From positions 1-17,612 of the forward strand of contig USMH01000007.1 in the NCBI GenBank assembly GCA_900555745.1: a DNA stretch of 17,612 nt. The letters run 5' to 3'. The notes under the pieces are model-generated. The model was given only the letters and a program-made list of their open reading frames with translations, was not told the DNA's origin and did not search any database. Positions 8,043 through 16,369 of the stretch are shown piece after piece. Source of the stretch: an uncultured Collinsella sp. GTDB taxonomy: Bacteria; Actinomycetota; Coriobacteriia; Coriobacteriales; Coriobacteriaceae. Every line of letters begins with the position of its first letter. Within the stretch, counting starts at the first letter, position 1. The position numbers and the translations under genes are program-made.

Positions 8043-8078
8043 GGCGCGGACGCGGGTGCGGGACGGCGTGCCCGCGCC
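8043..8078 (+). other. GC-rich stem-loop between uxaB and uxaA
   Basis: GGCGCGG (8043-8049) pairs with CCGCGCC (8072-8078), and the inner ACGC (8050-8053) pairs with GCGT (8066-8069), leaving a two-base bulge. There is no T run, so it is not a normal terminator. It may protect the upstream mRNA segment or tune uxaA expression; that is inference. Confidence 0.4.
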
Positions 8079-8117
8079 TCGACTTCTGCTCAACCTGTAG
8101 GGTTAGGACCATTTGCA

Positions 8118-9602
8118 ATGAACACTATCCAGATTAATCCGGCCGATAACGTGATTGTCGCGCTGTCGCCGCTTGCCAAGGGCACTGCCGTCGCGGTTCC
8201 CGGGGTGGGCGAGGTCGTGGCCGCGGAGGATATTCCGCAGGGTCATAAGATGGCCGTGCGCTCGATTGCCGCAGGGGAGGACGTCATCAAGTACGGCTTG
8301 CCCATCGGACACGTGACGGGCGATGTCCAGCCCGGTCAGTGGCTCCACACGCACAATGTGAAGACCAACCTTTCGGGCGAGGTCGAGTATACCTACAACC
8401 CCACACATCCGGTCGTGGATCCCGTTGAGCCCGAGACCTTTATGGGGTTCCGCCGCGCCGACGGTCGTGCCGCGACGCGTAATGAGCTATGGATCATCCC
8501 CACGGTCGGCTGTGTCAACGAAGTCGCCCGTGCCATGTGTGAGCAGGCCCAGGATCTGGTCGATGGCTCGCTGGAGGGTGTTTACTACTTCCCGCATCCC
8601 TTTGGCTGCTCGCAGACCGGCGCCGACCATGCCCAGACGCGTCGTCTGCTGGTGGCGCTCTCGCGTCATCCTAATGCGGCCGGCGTGCTATTCCTGTCGC
8701 TCGGTTGCGAGAACTGCACGCACCAGCAGGTGCTCGACGAGCTCGGTGACTTCGATCACGAGCGCGTTCGCTTTCTCACCTGCCAGGATGTAGCCGACGA
8801 GCAAATCGAGGGCCACAAGATTCTGGCCGAGCTGGCTGACCTGGCCAAGCAAGCCAAGCGAGAGCCCATTTTGGCCTCCGAGCTGGTTATTGGTCTTAAG
8901 TGCGGCGGCTCCGACGGTCTTTCGGGCATTACCGCCAACCCCACGATCGGTCGCGTGAGCGATATGGTCGTCGCCCGCGGCGGCACGTCGGTGCTTACCG
9001 AGGTGCCCGAGATGTTTGGCGCGGAGAGCATCCTGCTCGACCGTTGCGAGAACGAGCAGGTCTTTAACGTCGCCTCCGACATGCTCAATGGCTTTAAGGA
9101 CTACTTTATTAGCCACGGCGAGGTTGTCTACGAGAACCCGAGCCCCGGCAACAAGGACGGCGGTATTACCACGCTCGAGGACAAGAGCTGCGGCTGCGTG
9201 CAAAAGGGCGGATCTGCCCCCATCGTCGACGTGCTGCCGTATGCCGGCCAGGCAACTAAGCATGGCCTGAACATGCTGTGCGGTCCGGGCAACGACATGG
9301 TATCCACCACGGCGTTGACGGCTGCCGGCTGCCACGTGATTCTGTTCTCGACCGGCCGCGGCACACCGTTTGGCGCGCCGGCGCCTACGCTCAAGGTGTT
9401 CACCAATCAGCGTCTGTGCGACCACAAGGCCAACTGGATGGACTTTAACGCCGGCGTGATTGCCACGGGTGAGCGCACGCTCGACGAGGCTGCTCACGAT
9501 CTGTACCAGCTGGTGCTGGAGACGGCGAGCGGTAAGCTCACGAGTGCCGAGCGTCGTGGCTGTCACGAGATCAGCATCTGGAAGGACGGCGTCTGCTTGT
9601 AG
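8118..9602 (+). CDS. uxaA: Altronate dehydratase
   Basis: The product is 494 aa, the usual full length (E. coli UxaA is 495). It dehydrates D-altronate to 2-keto-3-deoxy-D-gluconate. The N-terminal SAF domain (about residues 1-95) ends in GQWLHTHN. A longer galactarate dehydratase/altronate hydrolase domain begins at GFRRADGRAATRNELWIIPT and contains the Cys motifs expected for iron or Fe-S chemistry: HPFGCSQTG, SLGCENC, GLKCGGSDGLSG and KSCGCVQKGG. The ribosome site is AGGA (8105-8108), 9 bases from the ATG, which is weaker than those of its neighbours. It is the last gene of the operon and is followed by a clear terminator. Paired with uxaC and uxaB, its substrate is most likely altronate, not galactarate. 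The next enzymes, KdgK and KdgA, must be encoded elsewhere. Confidence 0.94.
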   Translation: MNTIQINPADNVIVALSPLAKGTAVAVPGVGEVVAAEDIPQGHKMAVRSIAAGEDVIKYGLPIGHVTGDVQPGQWLHTHNVKTNLSGEVEYTYNPTHPVVDPVEPETFMGFRRADGRAATRNELWIIPTVGCVNEVARAMCEQAQDLVDGSLEGVYYFPHPFGCSQTGADHAQTRRLLVALSRHPNAAGVLFLSLGCENCTHQQVLDELGDFDHERVRFLTCQDVADEQIEGHKILAELADLAKQAKREPILASELVIGLKCGGSDGLSGITANPTIGRVSDMVVARGGTSVLTEVPEMFGAESILLDRCENEQVFNVASDMLNGFKDYFISHGEVVYENPSPGNKDGGITTLEDKSCGCVQKGGSAPIVDVLPYAGQATKHGLNMLCGPGNDMVSTTALTAAGCHVILFSTGRGTPFGAPAPTLKVFTNQRLCDHKANWMDFNAGVIATGERTLDEAAHDLYQLVLETASGKLTSAERRGCHEISIWKDGVCL

Positions 9603-9637
9603 CGGCAAGTGCGCCCAAGCATAGCGCGATGTTATTG

Positions 9638-9667
9638 ACCCCGTCGGGAGTGTTCCCGGCGGGGTTT
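9638..9667 (+). terminator. Rho-independent terminator closing the uxaCBA operon
   Basis: ACCCCGTCGGGA (9638-9649) pairs with TCCCGGCGGGGT (9654-9665), with one G-T pair and a 4-base loop. It is followed by TT and, after CCG, a further T run (to 9674). With the sites below, it accounts for the first part of the 351-bp gap from 9603 to 9953. Confidence 0.85.
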
Positions 9668-9699
9668 CCGTTTTGTGATTAAGTGAAAAAAGGAAAATA

Positions 9700-9715
9700 C
9701 GATAAACGTTCACCT
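9700..9715. promoter_or_regulatory. Distal LacI-type operator half-site
   Basis: CGATAAACGTTCACCT keeps the full right half (GTTCACCT) and AAC on the left, but the outer left half is degenerate. Its centre is 121 bp upstream of operator 1 of the symporter promoter, a distance at which a repressor tetramer could loop DNA; looping is inference. Confidence 0.5.
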
Positions 9716-9780
9716 ATCTCATGGGTGTCCAGCATGGCACATTTACCAGCAGACAATAGGTCTTAGAGCCTCAATTGTGT

Positions 9781-9819
9781 CCGTTCGGCGGTAAAAATCG
9801 ACCGTTCGGGGATAATATG
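9781..9819 (+). promoter_or_regulatory. Tandem direct repeats upstream of symporter promoter, 21 bp apart
   Basis: CCGTTCGGCGGTAAAAAT (9781-9798) and CCGTTCGGGGATAATATG (9802-9819) begin exactly 21 bp apart and share CCGTTCGG. The second copy starts 19 bp before operator 1 and 51 bp before the proposed -10. This is the clearest of the three pairs in the window. Confidence 0.65.
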
Positions 9820-9820
9820 C

Positions 9821-9836
9821 AAGTGAACGTTCACCT
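9821..9836. promoter_or_regulatory. LacI-type operator 1 of the symporter gene
   Basis: AAGTGAACGTTCACCT differs from the perfect uxaC operator at one position. Its right half overlaps the proposed -35 element. Confidence 0.85.
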
Positions 9837-9858
9837 CTCGTAAGGAATCGCGCATAAT
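9830..9858 (+). promoter_or_regulatory. Proposed symporter promoter between two operators
   Basis: TTCACC (9830-9835) as -35 and CATAAT (9853-9858) as -10 have 17-bp spacing. The -10 matches consensus in 5 of 6 positions. Geometry relative to both operators and the direct repeats is nearly the same as at uxaC. Confidence 0.6.
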
Positions 9859-9860
9859 CT

Positions 9861-9876
9861 AACTAAACGTTCACCC
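9861..9876. promoter_or_regulatory. LacI-type operator 2 of the symporter gene
   Basis: AACTAAACGTTCACCC keeps the right half and central AACGTT but has a degenerate left half. It starts 2 bp after the -10 and covers the expected start point. Its centre is 40 bp from that of operator 1. Confidence 0.65.
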
Positions 9877-9953
9877 TGAACGCTGGGCAGACAGATGTCA
9901 GTGTGGACTCCAATGTCTTGCTGCAAGACAATCGAGAAAAGAGAGGGAGCTCG

Positions 9954-11513
9954 ATGACTAATAAGATCGGAAAAAAGCGTAAGATCACATTCTGGACGCG
10001 CTTGGGCTTTGGTATGGGCGGTATGCTCAATTCCGGTGCCCTGACCTTTACGCACAGCTACATGGTGCTGTTCCTGTCCACGGAGTGTGGCCTGTCCGCA
10101 GGCGAGGCTGCACTGATCAGCTCGTTTGCCATCTATGTCAACGCCATTCTTTGCCCGCTGATGGGCTTTGTGGCCGATAACTTCTATGCCACCAAGATTG
10201 GCCGCATCTTTGGTCGTCGTCGTTTCTGGATCTTGCTGGCCATCCCGATGATGATCGCCGAGCCGCTCATCTTCGTGGCTACGCCGTTTGGCTTCCCGTA
10301 CTACTTTGTGCTGTACCTGATCTACAACGTCGCGTACACGTTCTGCACCGCCAACCTGTCGCCGCTTACCATCGAGATGACCGACGACTTTAAGGAGCGT
10401 ACGTACCTCACCGGCTACAAGCATCTCTTTGGTAACGCCGCCGGCTTCCTGATGGCTGCACTTGTGGGCTTCGGCTTTGGCACCTTCGGCGAGACCAACC
10501 CGTTCAGCTACTTCATCATCGCTACGATCAACGCTTCGGTCATGGCAATCTCGCTGCTTTGTGTGTACCTGTCCACGTGGGAGCACACCCCCGAGGAGGT
10601 CGCTCAGGAGAAGATCGAGAGCGTCGGCGAGGGTATCAAGAAGTTCTTCATCGACGTTATCTCCACCTTCCGCAACAAGTCCTTCCGCAAGGTCCTGTAC
10701 GCACAGGTCTCCACGAAGCTCGCTGCTGCCTGCTGGTCTGCCTGCCTGTCCTTCTTCATCGTCTACTGCCTGCAGATTCCTAAGTCCTACGAGTCCGTGA
10801 TGGAGATGCCTGGCAAGGTCGTCGCTATCGTCTGCACCGCCATTTGGGTCGCTCTCATGGCCAAGAAGGGCTTCCACAAGTCTTGGTACCTGGCCAACGT
10901 CGGTTGCGCTGCGTGCATCATCGCCTACAACTACTTCGCCTTTGGTCAGATCAACGGCACCTCCACGGTCGCCATCGCCATGATCGCCTACCCCATCATC
11001 TTCGCCATCTGGAAGTTCTTCTACGTCGGCTTCCAGTACCTGCCCGATGTTCTGCTCAACTACATCCCCGATGTCGATGAGCTCATCACCCTGCGTCGTC
11101 GCGAAGGCATCTACAGCTCCGCTCAGCAGCTCTGCCAGCAGATCGCCCAGGCTATCGCCGTTAACGCATGGGCCATCGTCCTTGCTGCCTCCGGCTTCAT
11201 TCAGACCGCCGGCAACAGCGACGCCGTGACCCAGCCCGCCACCGTGCCTCTGTACATCTGCGGCTACATGCTCATCGGCTGCGCCGGCTTCTTCCTGCTC
11301 GCGGCTGTCCTTGCCCGCGGCATCAAGATTGACAAGGAGCAGTGCGACGTCCTTTGCGACGAGATCCGCCGCGTCAAGGAGGGCGGCAAGATGGCCGACG
11401 TCAAGCCCGAGGTCAAGGCGCTTTGCGAGGAGCTCTCCGGCTTTAAGTACGAGGACTGCTTTGCCCACAACAACGTTGGCTTCCAGGACGGTAGCGTAAC
11501 CCCCGCCGAGTAA
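9954..11513 (+). CDS. GPH-family sugar:cation symporter, probable (oligo)galacturonide importer
   Basis: The product is 519 aa with about 12 predicted membrane helices, of the MFS_2 / glycoside-pentoside-hexuronide:cation symporter family. Family-like features include the GMGGMLNSGALTF start, the basic loop IGRIFGRRRFWILLAIPMM between helices 2 and 3, and YLIYNVAYTFCTANLSPL with TDDFKERTYLTGYK after it. The ATG at 9954 is preferred because GAGG (9943-9946) lies 7 bases upstream; an in-frame ATG at 9903 lacks such a site. TogT of Dickeya, an oligogalacturonide importer, belongs to the same family. With pectin-oligosaccharide enzymes downstream, the natural substrate would be galacturonate or short galacturonides; this is inference. 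The gene has its own operator-bracketed promoter and is followed by a terminator before the GH28 gene. Codon use is strongly biased, as in uxaC. Confidence 0.85.
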   Translation: MTNKIGKKRKITFWTRLGFGMGGMLNSGALTFTHSYMVLFLSTECGLSAGEAALISSFAIYVNAILCPLMGFVADNFYATKIGRIFGRRRFWILLAIPMMIAEPLIFVATPFGFPYYFVLYLIYNVAYTFCTANLSPLTIEMTDDFKERTYLTGYKHLFGNAAGFLMAALVGFGFGTFGETNPFSYFIIATINASVMAISLLCVYLSTWEHTPEEVAQEKIESVGEGIKKFFIDVISTFRNKSFRKVLYAQVSTKLAAACWSACLSFFIVYCLQIPKSYESVMEMPGKVVAIVCTAIWVALMAKKGFHKSWYLANVGCAACIIAYNYFAFGQINGTSTVAIAMIAYPIIFAIWKFFYVGFQYLPDVLLNYIPDVDELITLRRREGIYSSAQQLCQQIAQAIAVNAWAIVLAASGFIQTAGNSDAVTQPATVPLYICGYMLIGCAGFFLLAAVLARGIKIDKEQCDVLCDEIRRVKEGGKMADVKPEVKALCEELSGFKYEDCFAHNNVGFQDGSVTPAE

Positions 11514-11536
11514 GGCCGACATATCGTCCAAATCAC

Positions 11537-11580
11537 AGGGCCGTGCCACCGGAATTCCGCCGGCAGGCACGGCCCTTTTT
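11537..11580 (+). terminator. Rho-independent terminator between symporter and GH28 genes
   Basis: AGGGCCGTGCC (11537-11547) pairs perfectly with GGCACGGCCCT (11566-11576), with further CCGG pairing possible in the loop, then a T run to 11580. It leaves only 48 bp before the GH28 start, with no operator copy in that gap, so the downstream genes may depend on partial readthrough. Confidence 0.88.
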
Positions 11581-11628
11581 CAACAGCGTACAATTTGCCT
11601 TTAGAGCATCTTTTTGAGGGAGAAACCC

Positions 11629-13224
11629 ATGGAGACGAACGTTATCTGGCGCAACGCGCGCGCGGCGGTTATCGAGCTTGACGACGGCGGTTACTTTACC
11701 TGCGCCGATACGTGGGAGATCTTTGTCAACGACGAGCCCGCCGGTACCACGAATACGGTCGAGACCTATGTCGACGGCCTGACCCCCGGCAAGCGCAACC
11801 TGGTCCGTTTTGTCTGTGGCGAGCGTGAGCTGAGCGTAGGTGTCACCACGCCGGCTGAGCCCTTTACCATCAACGTTCGCGACTGTGGCGCCAAGGGCGA
11901 TGCCGAGCACGACGACACCACCAACATCCAGGCTGCCATCATGGCTTGCCCCAAGGGTGGCCGCGTGCTGATCCCCGCCGGTAGTTATCGCATCAAGTCT
12001 CTCTTCCTTAAGAGCAATATCAACATCGAGCTCGCCGAGGGGGCGGTGCTGCTGGCCCGCCACGATCGTGCCGCGCTTGCCTACATTCCGGGTACGGTCA
12101 CGGGCAACGAGGGTGCCGGTTATGCCGGTACCGATATGCTGCCCCTGGGCCGCTGGGAGGGGGAGAGCTTCTCGACCTACTGTTCTACCTTTACGGGTCT
12201 GGGCGTGCACGACGTGTGCATCTATGGTCGCGGCGCGATTGACGGTCAGACCGATTTTGCCGAGGACAACTGGTGGAACAAGGACTTTAAGAACATCTTC
12301 TGTCCCGAGGAGGGCCGCGAGGTCGCCCGTCCGCGCATGATCTTCCTGTCCGAGTGCCAAAACGTGAGCCTTGCCGGCTTTATCGTGCGCAACAGCCCGG
12401 CGTGGAATATCCATCCCGTCCTGTGCGAGCATGTCGACGCGCTTTGCCTGTCGATCGAGGGTCCCAAGAACTCCCACAACACCGACGGTTTCGATCCCGA
12501 GAGCTGCGGCTTTGTCCGCATCCTTGGCTGTCAGTTCTCGGTGGGCGACGACTGCATCGCCATCAAGAGCGGCAAGCTGGGCATTGAGCCCGAGCTTCGC
12601 CCCGCTACGCACGACGTGCTGATCTCTCACTGCTACATGCACGATGGTCACGGCGCCGTGGTCCTGGGTTCAGAGGCTGCCGGCGGCATCAAGGACCTTA
12701 CCGTGAGCAAGTGCCTCTTTGAGCGCACCGACCGCGGCCTGCGCGTCAAGACCCGCCGTGGACGCGGCAAGGATGCCGTCAACGAGGGCATTACCTTTGA
12801 GCACATTCGCATGGACGAGGTGCTCACGCCCTTCGTGGTCAATTCGTTCTACTTCTGCGACAAGGACGGCAAGACCGATTACGTGCAGTCTCGCGAGGCG
12901 CTGCCCGTCGACGACCGCACGCCCGGCTTTGGCGCCACGACGTTTTGTGATATCGAGGCTACCAACTGCCATGCTGCCGCTGCCTACATCACAGGCCTGC
13001 CCGAGAGCAAAGTAACGCGCCTGACGTTCCAGGATGTCCACGTGACCTTCGCGCCGGATGCCGAGCCCTTTGTTCCGGCCATGGCCTGTGGTGTGGAGCC
13101 GATGGTGCGCCAGGGCATCATCGCGCAAAACGTCAAGGTACTCGACCTGCAAAATGTGGTGATCGAGGGCCAGGACGGCGAGGAGCTGCAGCTCCAGAAC
13201 GTCGACAAGGTTGTCCGTTCCTAA
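11629..13224 (+). CDS. GH28 polygalacturonase, intracellular (probable exo-type)
   Basis: The product is 531 aa. It hydrolyses alpha-1,4 bonds between galacturonate residues. Residues 1 to about 80 look like a small beta-sandwich (Fn3-like) domain, as found in exo-polygalacturonases of the PehX type. The beta-helix starts at INVRDCGAKGDAEHDDT. All four GH28 signatures are present: NTD at 284-286, DD at 307-308 in VGDDCIAIKSG, GHG at 340-342, and RVK at 372-374. There is no signal peptide, so it should act in the cytoplasm on imported oligosaccharides. The ATG at 11629 follows GAGGGAG (11616-11622); the in-frame TTG at 11614 precedes that site and is rejected. Activity on a rhamnogalacturonan or xylogalacturonan variant is possible, since GH28 covers these too. 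Confidence 0.92.
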   Translation: METNVIWRNARAAVIELDDGGYFTCADTWEIFVNDEPAGTTNTVETYVDGLTPGKRNLVRFVCGERELSVGVTTPAEPFTINVRDCGAKGDAEHDDTTNIQAAIMACPKGGRVLIPAGSYRIKSLFLKSNINIELAEGAVLLARHDRAALAYIPGTVTGNEGAGYAGTDMLPLGRWEGESFSTYCSTFTGLGVHDVCIYGRGAIDGQTDFAEDNWWNKDFKNIFCPEEGREVARPRMIFLSECQNVSLAGFIVRNSPAWNIHPVLCEHVDALCLSIEGPKNSHNTDGFDPESCGFVRILGCQFSVGDDCIAIKSGKLGIEPELRPATHDVLISHCYMHDGHGAVVLGSEAAGGIKDLTVSKCLFERTDRGLRVKTRRGRGKDAVNEGITFEHIRMDEVLTPFVVNSFYFCDKDGKTDYVQSREALPVDDRTPGFGATTFCDIEATNCHAAAAYITGLPESKVTRLTFQDVHVTFAPDAEPFVPAMACGVEPMVRQGIIAQNVKVLDLQNVVIEGQDGEELQLQNVDKVVRS

Positions 13225-13240
13225 CTCGGGTTGATGACCA

Positions 13241-13275
13241 GGGCTGCATTGTCGGATAGATCGGCAATGCAGCCC
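13241..13275 (+). terminator. Terminator-like hairpin after GH28
   Basis: GGGCTGCATTG (13241-13251) pairs with CAATGCAGCCC (13265-13275), and the loop has a further CGGAT/ATCG pairing. The sequence after it is TTGTG, not a T run, so it may be only a partial terminator or an mRNA-stabilising hairpin inside a longer operon. Confidence 0.5.
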
Positions 13276-13328
13276 TTGTGCGATACGGCCGTGTGCGCTG
13301 CGCTACGCATCATGGTGAAAGGGAATAC

Positions 13329-14138
13329 ATGCTCAATAAAACGATTCCTGTCGGGGTCGATGGCTCGTCTGCCACGATTACGTCTTATGTTTTTGCCCCG
13401 ACCGAAGATGCTTATGCTTTAAAACCGCTGCCTGCAGTTGTGGTCGTGCCAGGAGGCGGCTACGATCACGTTTCGCCGCGCGAAGGCGAGCCGGTAGCGC
13501 TCCGTTTGTTGGCGATGGGCTACCAAGCGTTTGTACTGAACTATTCGGTTGCTCCGGCTGTCTATCCGCTGGCATTGCAAGAACTCGCGCGGGCGGTCGA
13601 TACCGTCCGAAGCCATGCGGCAGAGTACTGTGTCGATCCTGATCGGATTACGGTCATGGGTTTTTCGGCCGGTGGGCATCTAGTTGGCTTGCTCGGGGCG
13701 CTTTGGGACCAACCCTGGCTTGCAGAGTCGATTTCGGCATCGCCTGAGTCGATTCGGCCTGACACACTTTGCTTGGGCTATCCGGTCGTAAGCTCGGGGG
13801 CCTATGCTCATCGTGGTTCGTTTGAACACCTAACGGGTGCCGATGGCGCTTTGGCTCAAAAGTTGTCGATCGAGAATATGGTGGGCGATGGCTTCCCCCG
13901 TACGTTCTTGTGGCATACCGCCGAGGATGCATCGGTACCAGTTCAAAATAGCCTCCTTCTTGCGCAGGCTCTTGCCGACCACGGGATTGGCTTTAGCCTA
14001 CATGTCTTTCCGCATGGAAAGCATGGGGCGTCGCTCGCCACGGCCCAAACGGCATTTAAGGGCTGCGCCGAGCATATTCAGCCACAGGTTCAGGGCTGGC
14101 CTGAACAGTTCGTTGCATGGGAGCGTGATGGACGATGA
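13329..14138 (+). CDS. Alpha/beta-hydrolase esterase (acetyl-esterase type)
   Basis: The product is 269 aa, without a signal peptide. The start at 13329 has GAAAGGGA (13317-13324) upstream; an in-frame ATG at 13278 has none. The fold signatures are VVPGGGYDHVSPREGEP (oxyanion region), GFSAGG with nucleophile S113, HTAEDASVPVQNS with D200, and HGKHG with H232, so the catalytic triad appears complete. This pattern is typical of the BD-FAE / acetyl-xylan-esterase-like group. In this cluster the likely job is removal of acetyl groups from imported pectin oligosaccharides; the substrate is inferred from context. Its stop overlaps the next start by 4 bases (ATGA), so the two are translationally coupled. 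Codon use is less biased than in the uxa genes. Confidence 0.85.
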   Translation: MLNKTIPVGVDGSSATITSYVFAPTEDAYALKPLPAVVVVPGGGYDHVSPREGEPVALRLLAMGYQAFVLNYSVAPAVYPLALQELARAVDTVRSHAAEYCVDPDRITVMGFSAGGHLVGLLGALWDQPWLAESISASPESIRPDTLCLGYPVVSSGAYAHRGSFEHLTGADGALAQKLSIENMVGDGFPRTFLWHTAEDASVPVQNSLLLAQALADHGIGFSLHVFPHGKHGASLATAQTAFKGCAEHIQPQVQGWPEQFVAWERDGR

Positions 14139-16300
14139 GCGAAAGTATCTATACGCTGCGCGTTTCGAGGGCTGCGGCAGGAGCGTATCCAACGATTTCC
14201 GATGCCTTGGCGGCAGCCGATCAGCTCTATCCGGATGCCGAGCAACCGGTGATGATTCGCGTCGATCTGGGCGAGTATTGCGAGCGGGTCGAGATTCATC
14301 GCTCGCATGTGACGATTGAGGGAGAGACGGCCGACAGCGTGCGTATCGTGGGCAGCCTGGGTGCCAAGATGCCTTCGGAGGACGGCTCGGGCGTCGACGG
14401 CACGCTCGGCACGTTTAGGACCTATACCGTTTTGGTCGATGCCGACGACGTACGGCTCGAGAACCTCACGATCGTAAACGATGCGGGCGATGGGCGCGAG
14501 GTCGGTCAAGCGATTGCCCTGTATGCCGATGGCGACCGTCTGGTTGTCGATGCCTGCTGCATTAAGGGACACCAAGACACGCTGTTTTTGGGTCCGCTGC
14601 CGCCGCATGAGGCCAAACCGGGCGGGTTTATAGGACCCAAACAGTATGCGCCGCGCCGGGTGGGGCGCCAGTATTTTCGACGTTGCCGGATCGAGGGCGA
14701 TGTCGACTTTATCTTTGGCGGCGCGCGTGCCTACTTTGAGGGGTGCGAGATTCGCTCGCTCAACCGCGATATGGACGTGAACGGCTACGTGACGGCGGCG
14801 TCGACGCCCGAAGGCGAGCCGTACGGATTTGTGTTCCACGGCTGTTCGTTTACAGCACCGGATGGTGTGGCGCCGGATTCGGTCTACCTGGGCCGTCCTT
14901 GGCGCGAATGGGCGCAAACTGCGCTGATCGATTGTTGGCTGGGGCGACATATCAAGCGCGAAGGCTGGTGGGATTGGAATAAACCGGCGGCGCACAACTG
15001 CGCGCAGTATGCTGGCGCGATCCTGCATGGGCCGGCGGGCGATACTACCGGCTGGGTGCCGTGGGCGAATAAACTCGATGTGATGGCTGCCGCCGGGTAC
15101 GCTCGAGAGCAGGTGCTTGCCGGTGGGGATGGCTGGGATCCCGAGGGCGGCGACGGTGATGCGGTTGAGACGGCTGAACTGTCTGCCAACGGCCGCACCG
15201 TGCACATCGAGACGTACTGCGAAGACGAACCTGCGCTGCGTGCCCGGCTGAAGCGCGAGGGGCGTTCGGCTGCTTTTACGGGCAAGACTCCTGCAGATTT
15301 TGAGGCATGGAAGATTGCGACCAGGACTCGTCTGTACGATGTTTTGGGCCTTTCGCTTATGGACCGCGTCCCGATTGAGATTCGTGAGCTCAGCCGCGTG
15401 CGGGTTGCCGGCGGCATTGTGCGTACTCATGCGATGCTGCAGGTTGAGCACGATGTGTGGATGCCGTTTTACCTGTTGGAGCCGTCTCATCCGAAGCTTG
15501 ATGGACGGGGGCTTAAGCGTTGCTATATCTGCCCGCATGGCCATCAGGGAGCAGGCGCCGCAAGTGTTGCGGGCGTGACGGGCGTGCCGGCGGTCGATGA
15601 TGCTGTGCGTAAGTTCAATTACGACTACGGTCTGCGTTTGGCGCGTATGGGTTACGTGACCGTCTGCCCCGACGCACGCGGTTGGGGATACCGTCGTGAC
15701 TGGAAGGGTCAGGGCGATGACGAGAACAGCTTTCTGCGCGGCACGTGCCTAAACCAGGCGCGCATGGCCGAGCCGCTGGGACTTACCGTTGCGGGCCTCA
15801 ACGCCTGGGATAACATGCGTCTGATCGATTACCTAGAGGCGCGCGGCGACATTGCCATGGACGACCTGGGCTGTTTTGGCTTTTCGGGCGGCGGATACAT
15901 GACGCTGTATCTGGCGGCGCTCGACCCACGCGTATGCAAGGCGTTTGTCTCGGGCTACCTGTACGGTGTCGATGATTCGCTGCTGCACCTCAACGGCAAT
16001 TGCAGCTGCAACTACACACCCGGACTTTGGCGCTTGCTCGACATGGGCGATATTGCCTCGCTTATTGCGCCGCGCCCGTTGTTAGTACAAAGCTGCGAAG
16101 AGGATCATCTGAACGGTTCGCGCGGGCTGAAAAATGTTGACGAGCAGCTCGAGATCGTGCGCGATGCCTACAAGTTGCTGGGTCGCAGAGATGGCCTGCG
16201 GCACGAGGTGTGTCCGGGTGAACACCATTTGGGCGTGGCACATCTTGTCGAGGATATCGAATGGCTCGATTCGCACGTTGCGGAATGCGCCCGTGCATAG
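14135..16300 (+). CDS. Two-domain pectin esterase: CE8 pectin methylesterase fused to an alpha/beta-hydrolase
   Basis: The product is 721 aa with no signal peptide. Residues 1 to about 336 are a complete CE8 pectin methylesterase. They show GQAIALY (Q125), GHQDTLF (Q147, D148), DVDFIFGG (D191) and LGRPW (R254), which are the catalytic and oxyanion residues of the family, and end in the usual GWDP. After a short linker, residues about 350-721 form an alpha/beta-hydrolase with GFSGGGY (nucleophile S584), EEDH (E655-D657) and GEHHLG (H697/H698). This half resembles large gut-bacterial esterases of the Abhydrolase_7 type, a group that includes pectin methylesterases assigned to CE19. I infer the protein removes two kinds of ester, or the same ester at two positions, from imported pectin fragments. 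A family search is needed to settle the second domain. Confidence 0.85.
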   Translation: MSESIYTLRVSRAAAGAYPTISDALAAADQLYPDAEQPVMIRVDLGEYCERVEIHRSHVTIEGETADSVRIVGSLGAKMPSEDGSGVDGTLGTFRTYTVLVDADDVRLENLTIVNDAGDGREVGQAIALYADGDRLVVDACCIKGHQDTLFLGPLPPHEAKPGGFIGPKQYAPRRVGRQYFRRCRIEGDVDFIFGGARAYFEGCEIRSLNRDMDVNGYVTAASTPEGEPYGFVFHGCSFTAPDGVAPDSVYLGRPWREWAQTALIDCWLGRHIKREGWWDWNKPAAHNCAQYAGAILHGPAGDTTGWVPWANKLDVMAAAGYAREQVLAGGDGWDPEGGDGDAVETAELSANGRTVHIETYCEDEPALRARLKREGRSAAFTGKTPADFEAWKIATRTRLYDVLGLSLMDRVPIEIRELSRVRVAGGIVRTHAMLQVEHDVWMPFYLLEPSHPKLDGRGLKRCYICPHGHQGAGAASVAGVTGVPAVDDAVRKFNYDYGLRLARMGYVTVCPDARGWGYRRDWKGQGDDENSFLRGTCLNQARMAEPLGLTVAGLNAWDNMRLIDYLEARGDIAMDDLGCFGFSGGGYMTLYLAALDPRVCKAFVSGYLYGVDDSLLHLNGNCSCNYTPGLWRLLDMGDIASLIAPRPLLVQSCEEDHLNGSRGLKNVDEQLEIVRDAYKLLGRRDGLRHEVCPGEHHLGVAHLVEDIEWLDSHVAECARA

Positions 16301-16369
16301 CCCCTCGGCATGCTGCGAATAAACGGTACATTCCTGTATGACTGCCGATGGGCGGATGAGGAGAAGATT

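Noticed and set aside
8043..8078. Terminator between uxaB and uxaA
   Set aside because: The stem is GC-rich but no T run follows, and no promoter or operator is visible before uxaA, so the genes are more likely cotranscribed.
9831..11570. A 579-codon open frame on the minus strand opposite the symporter gene
   Set aside because: It is a mirror of the strongly biased, GC-ending codons of the + strand gene. Its low-complexity product has no recognisable domain and the + strand protein is clearly a real transporter.
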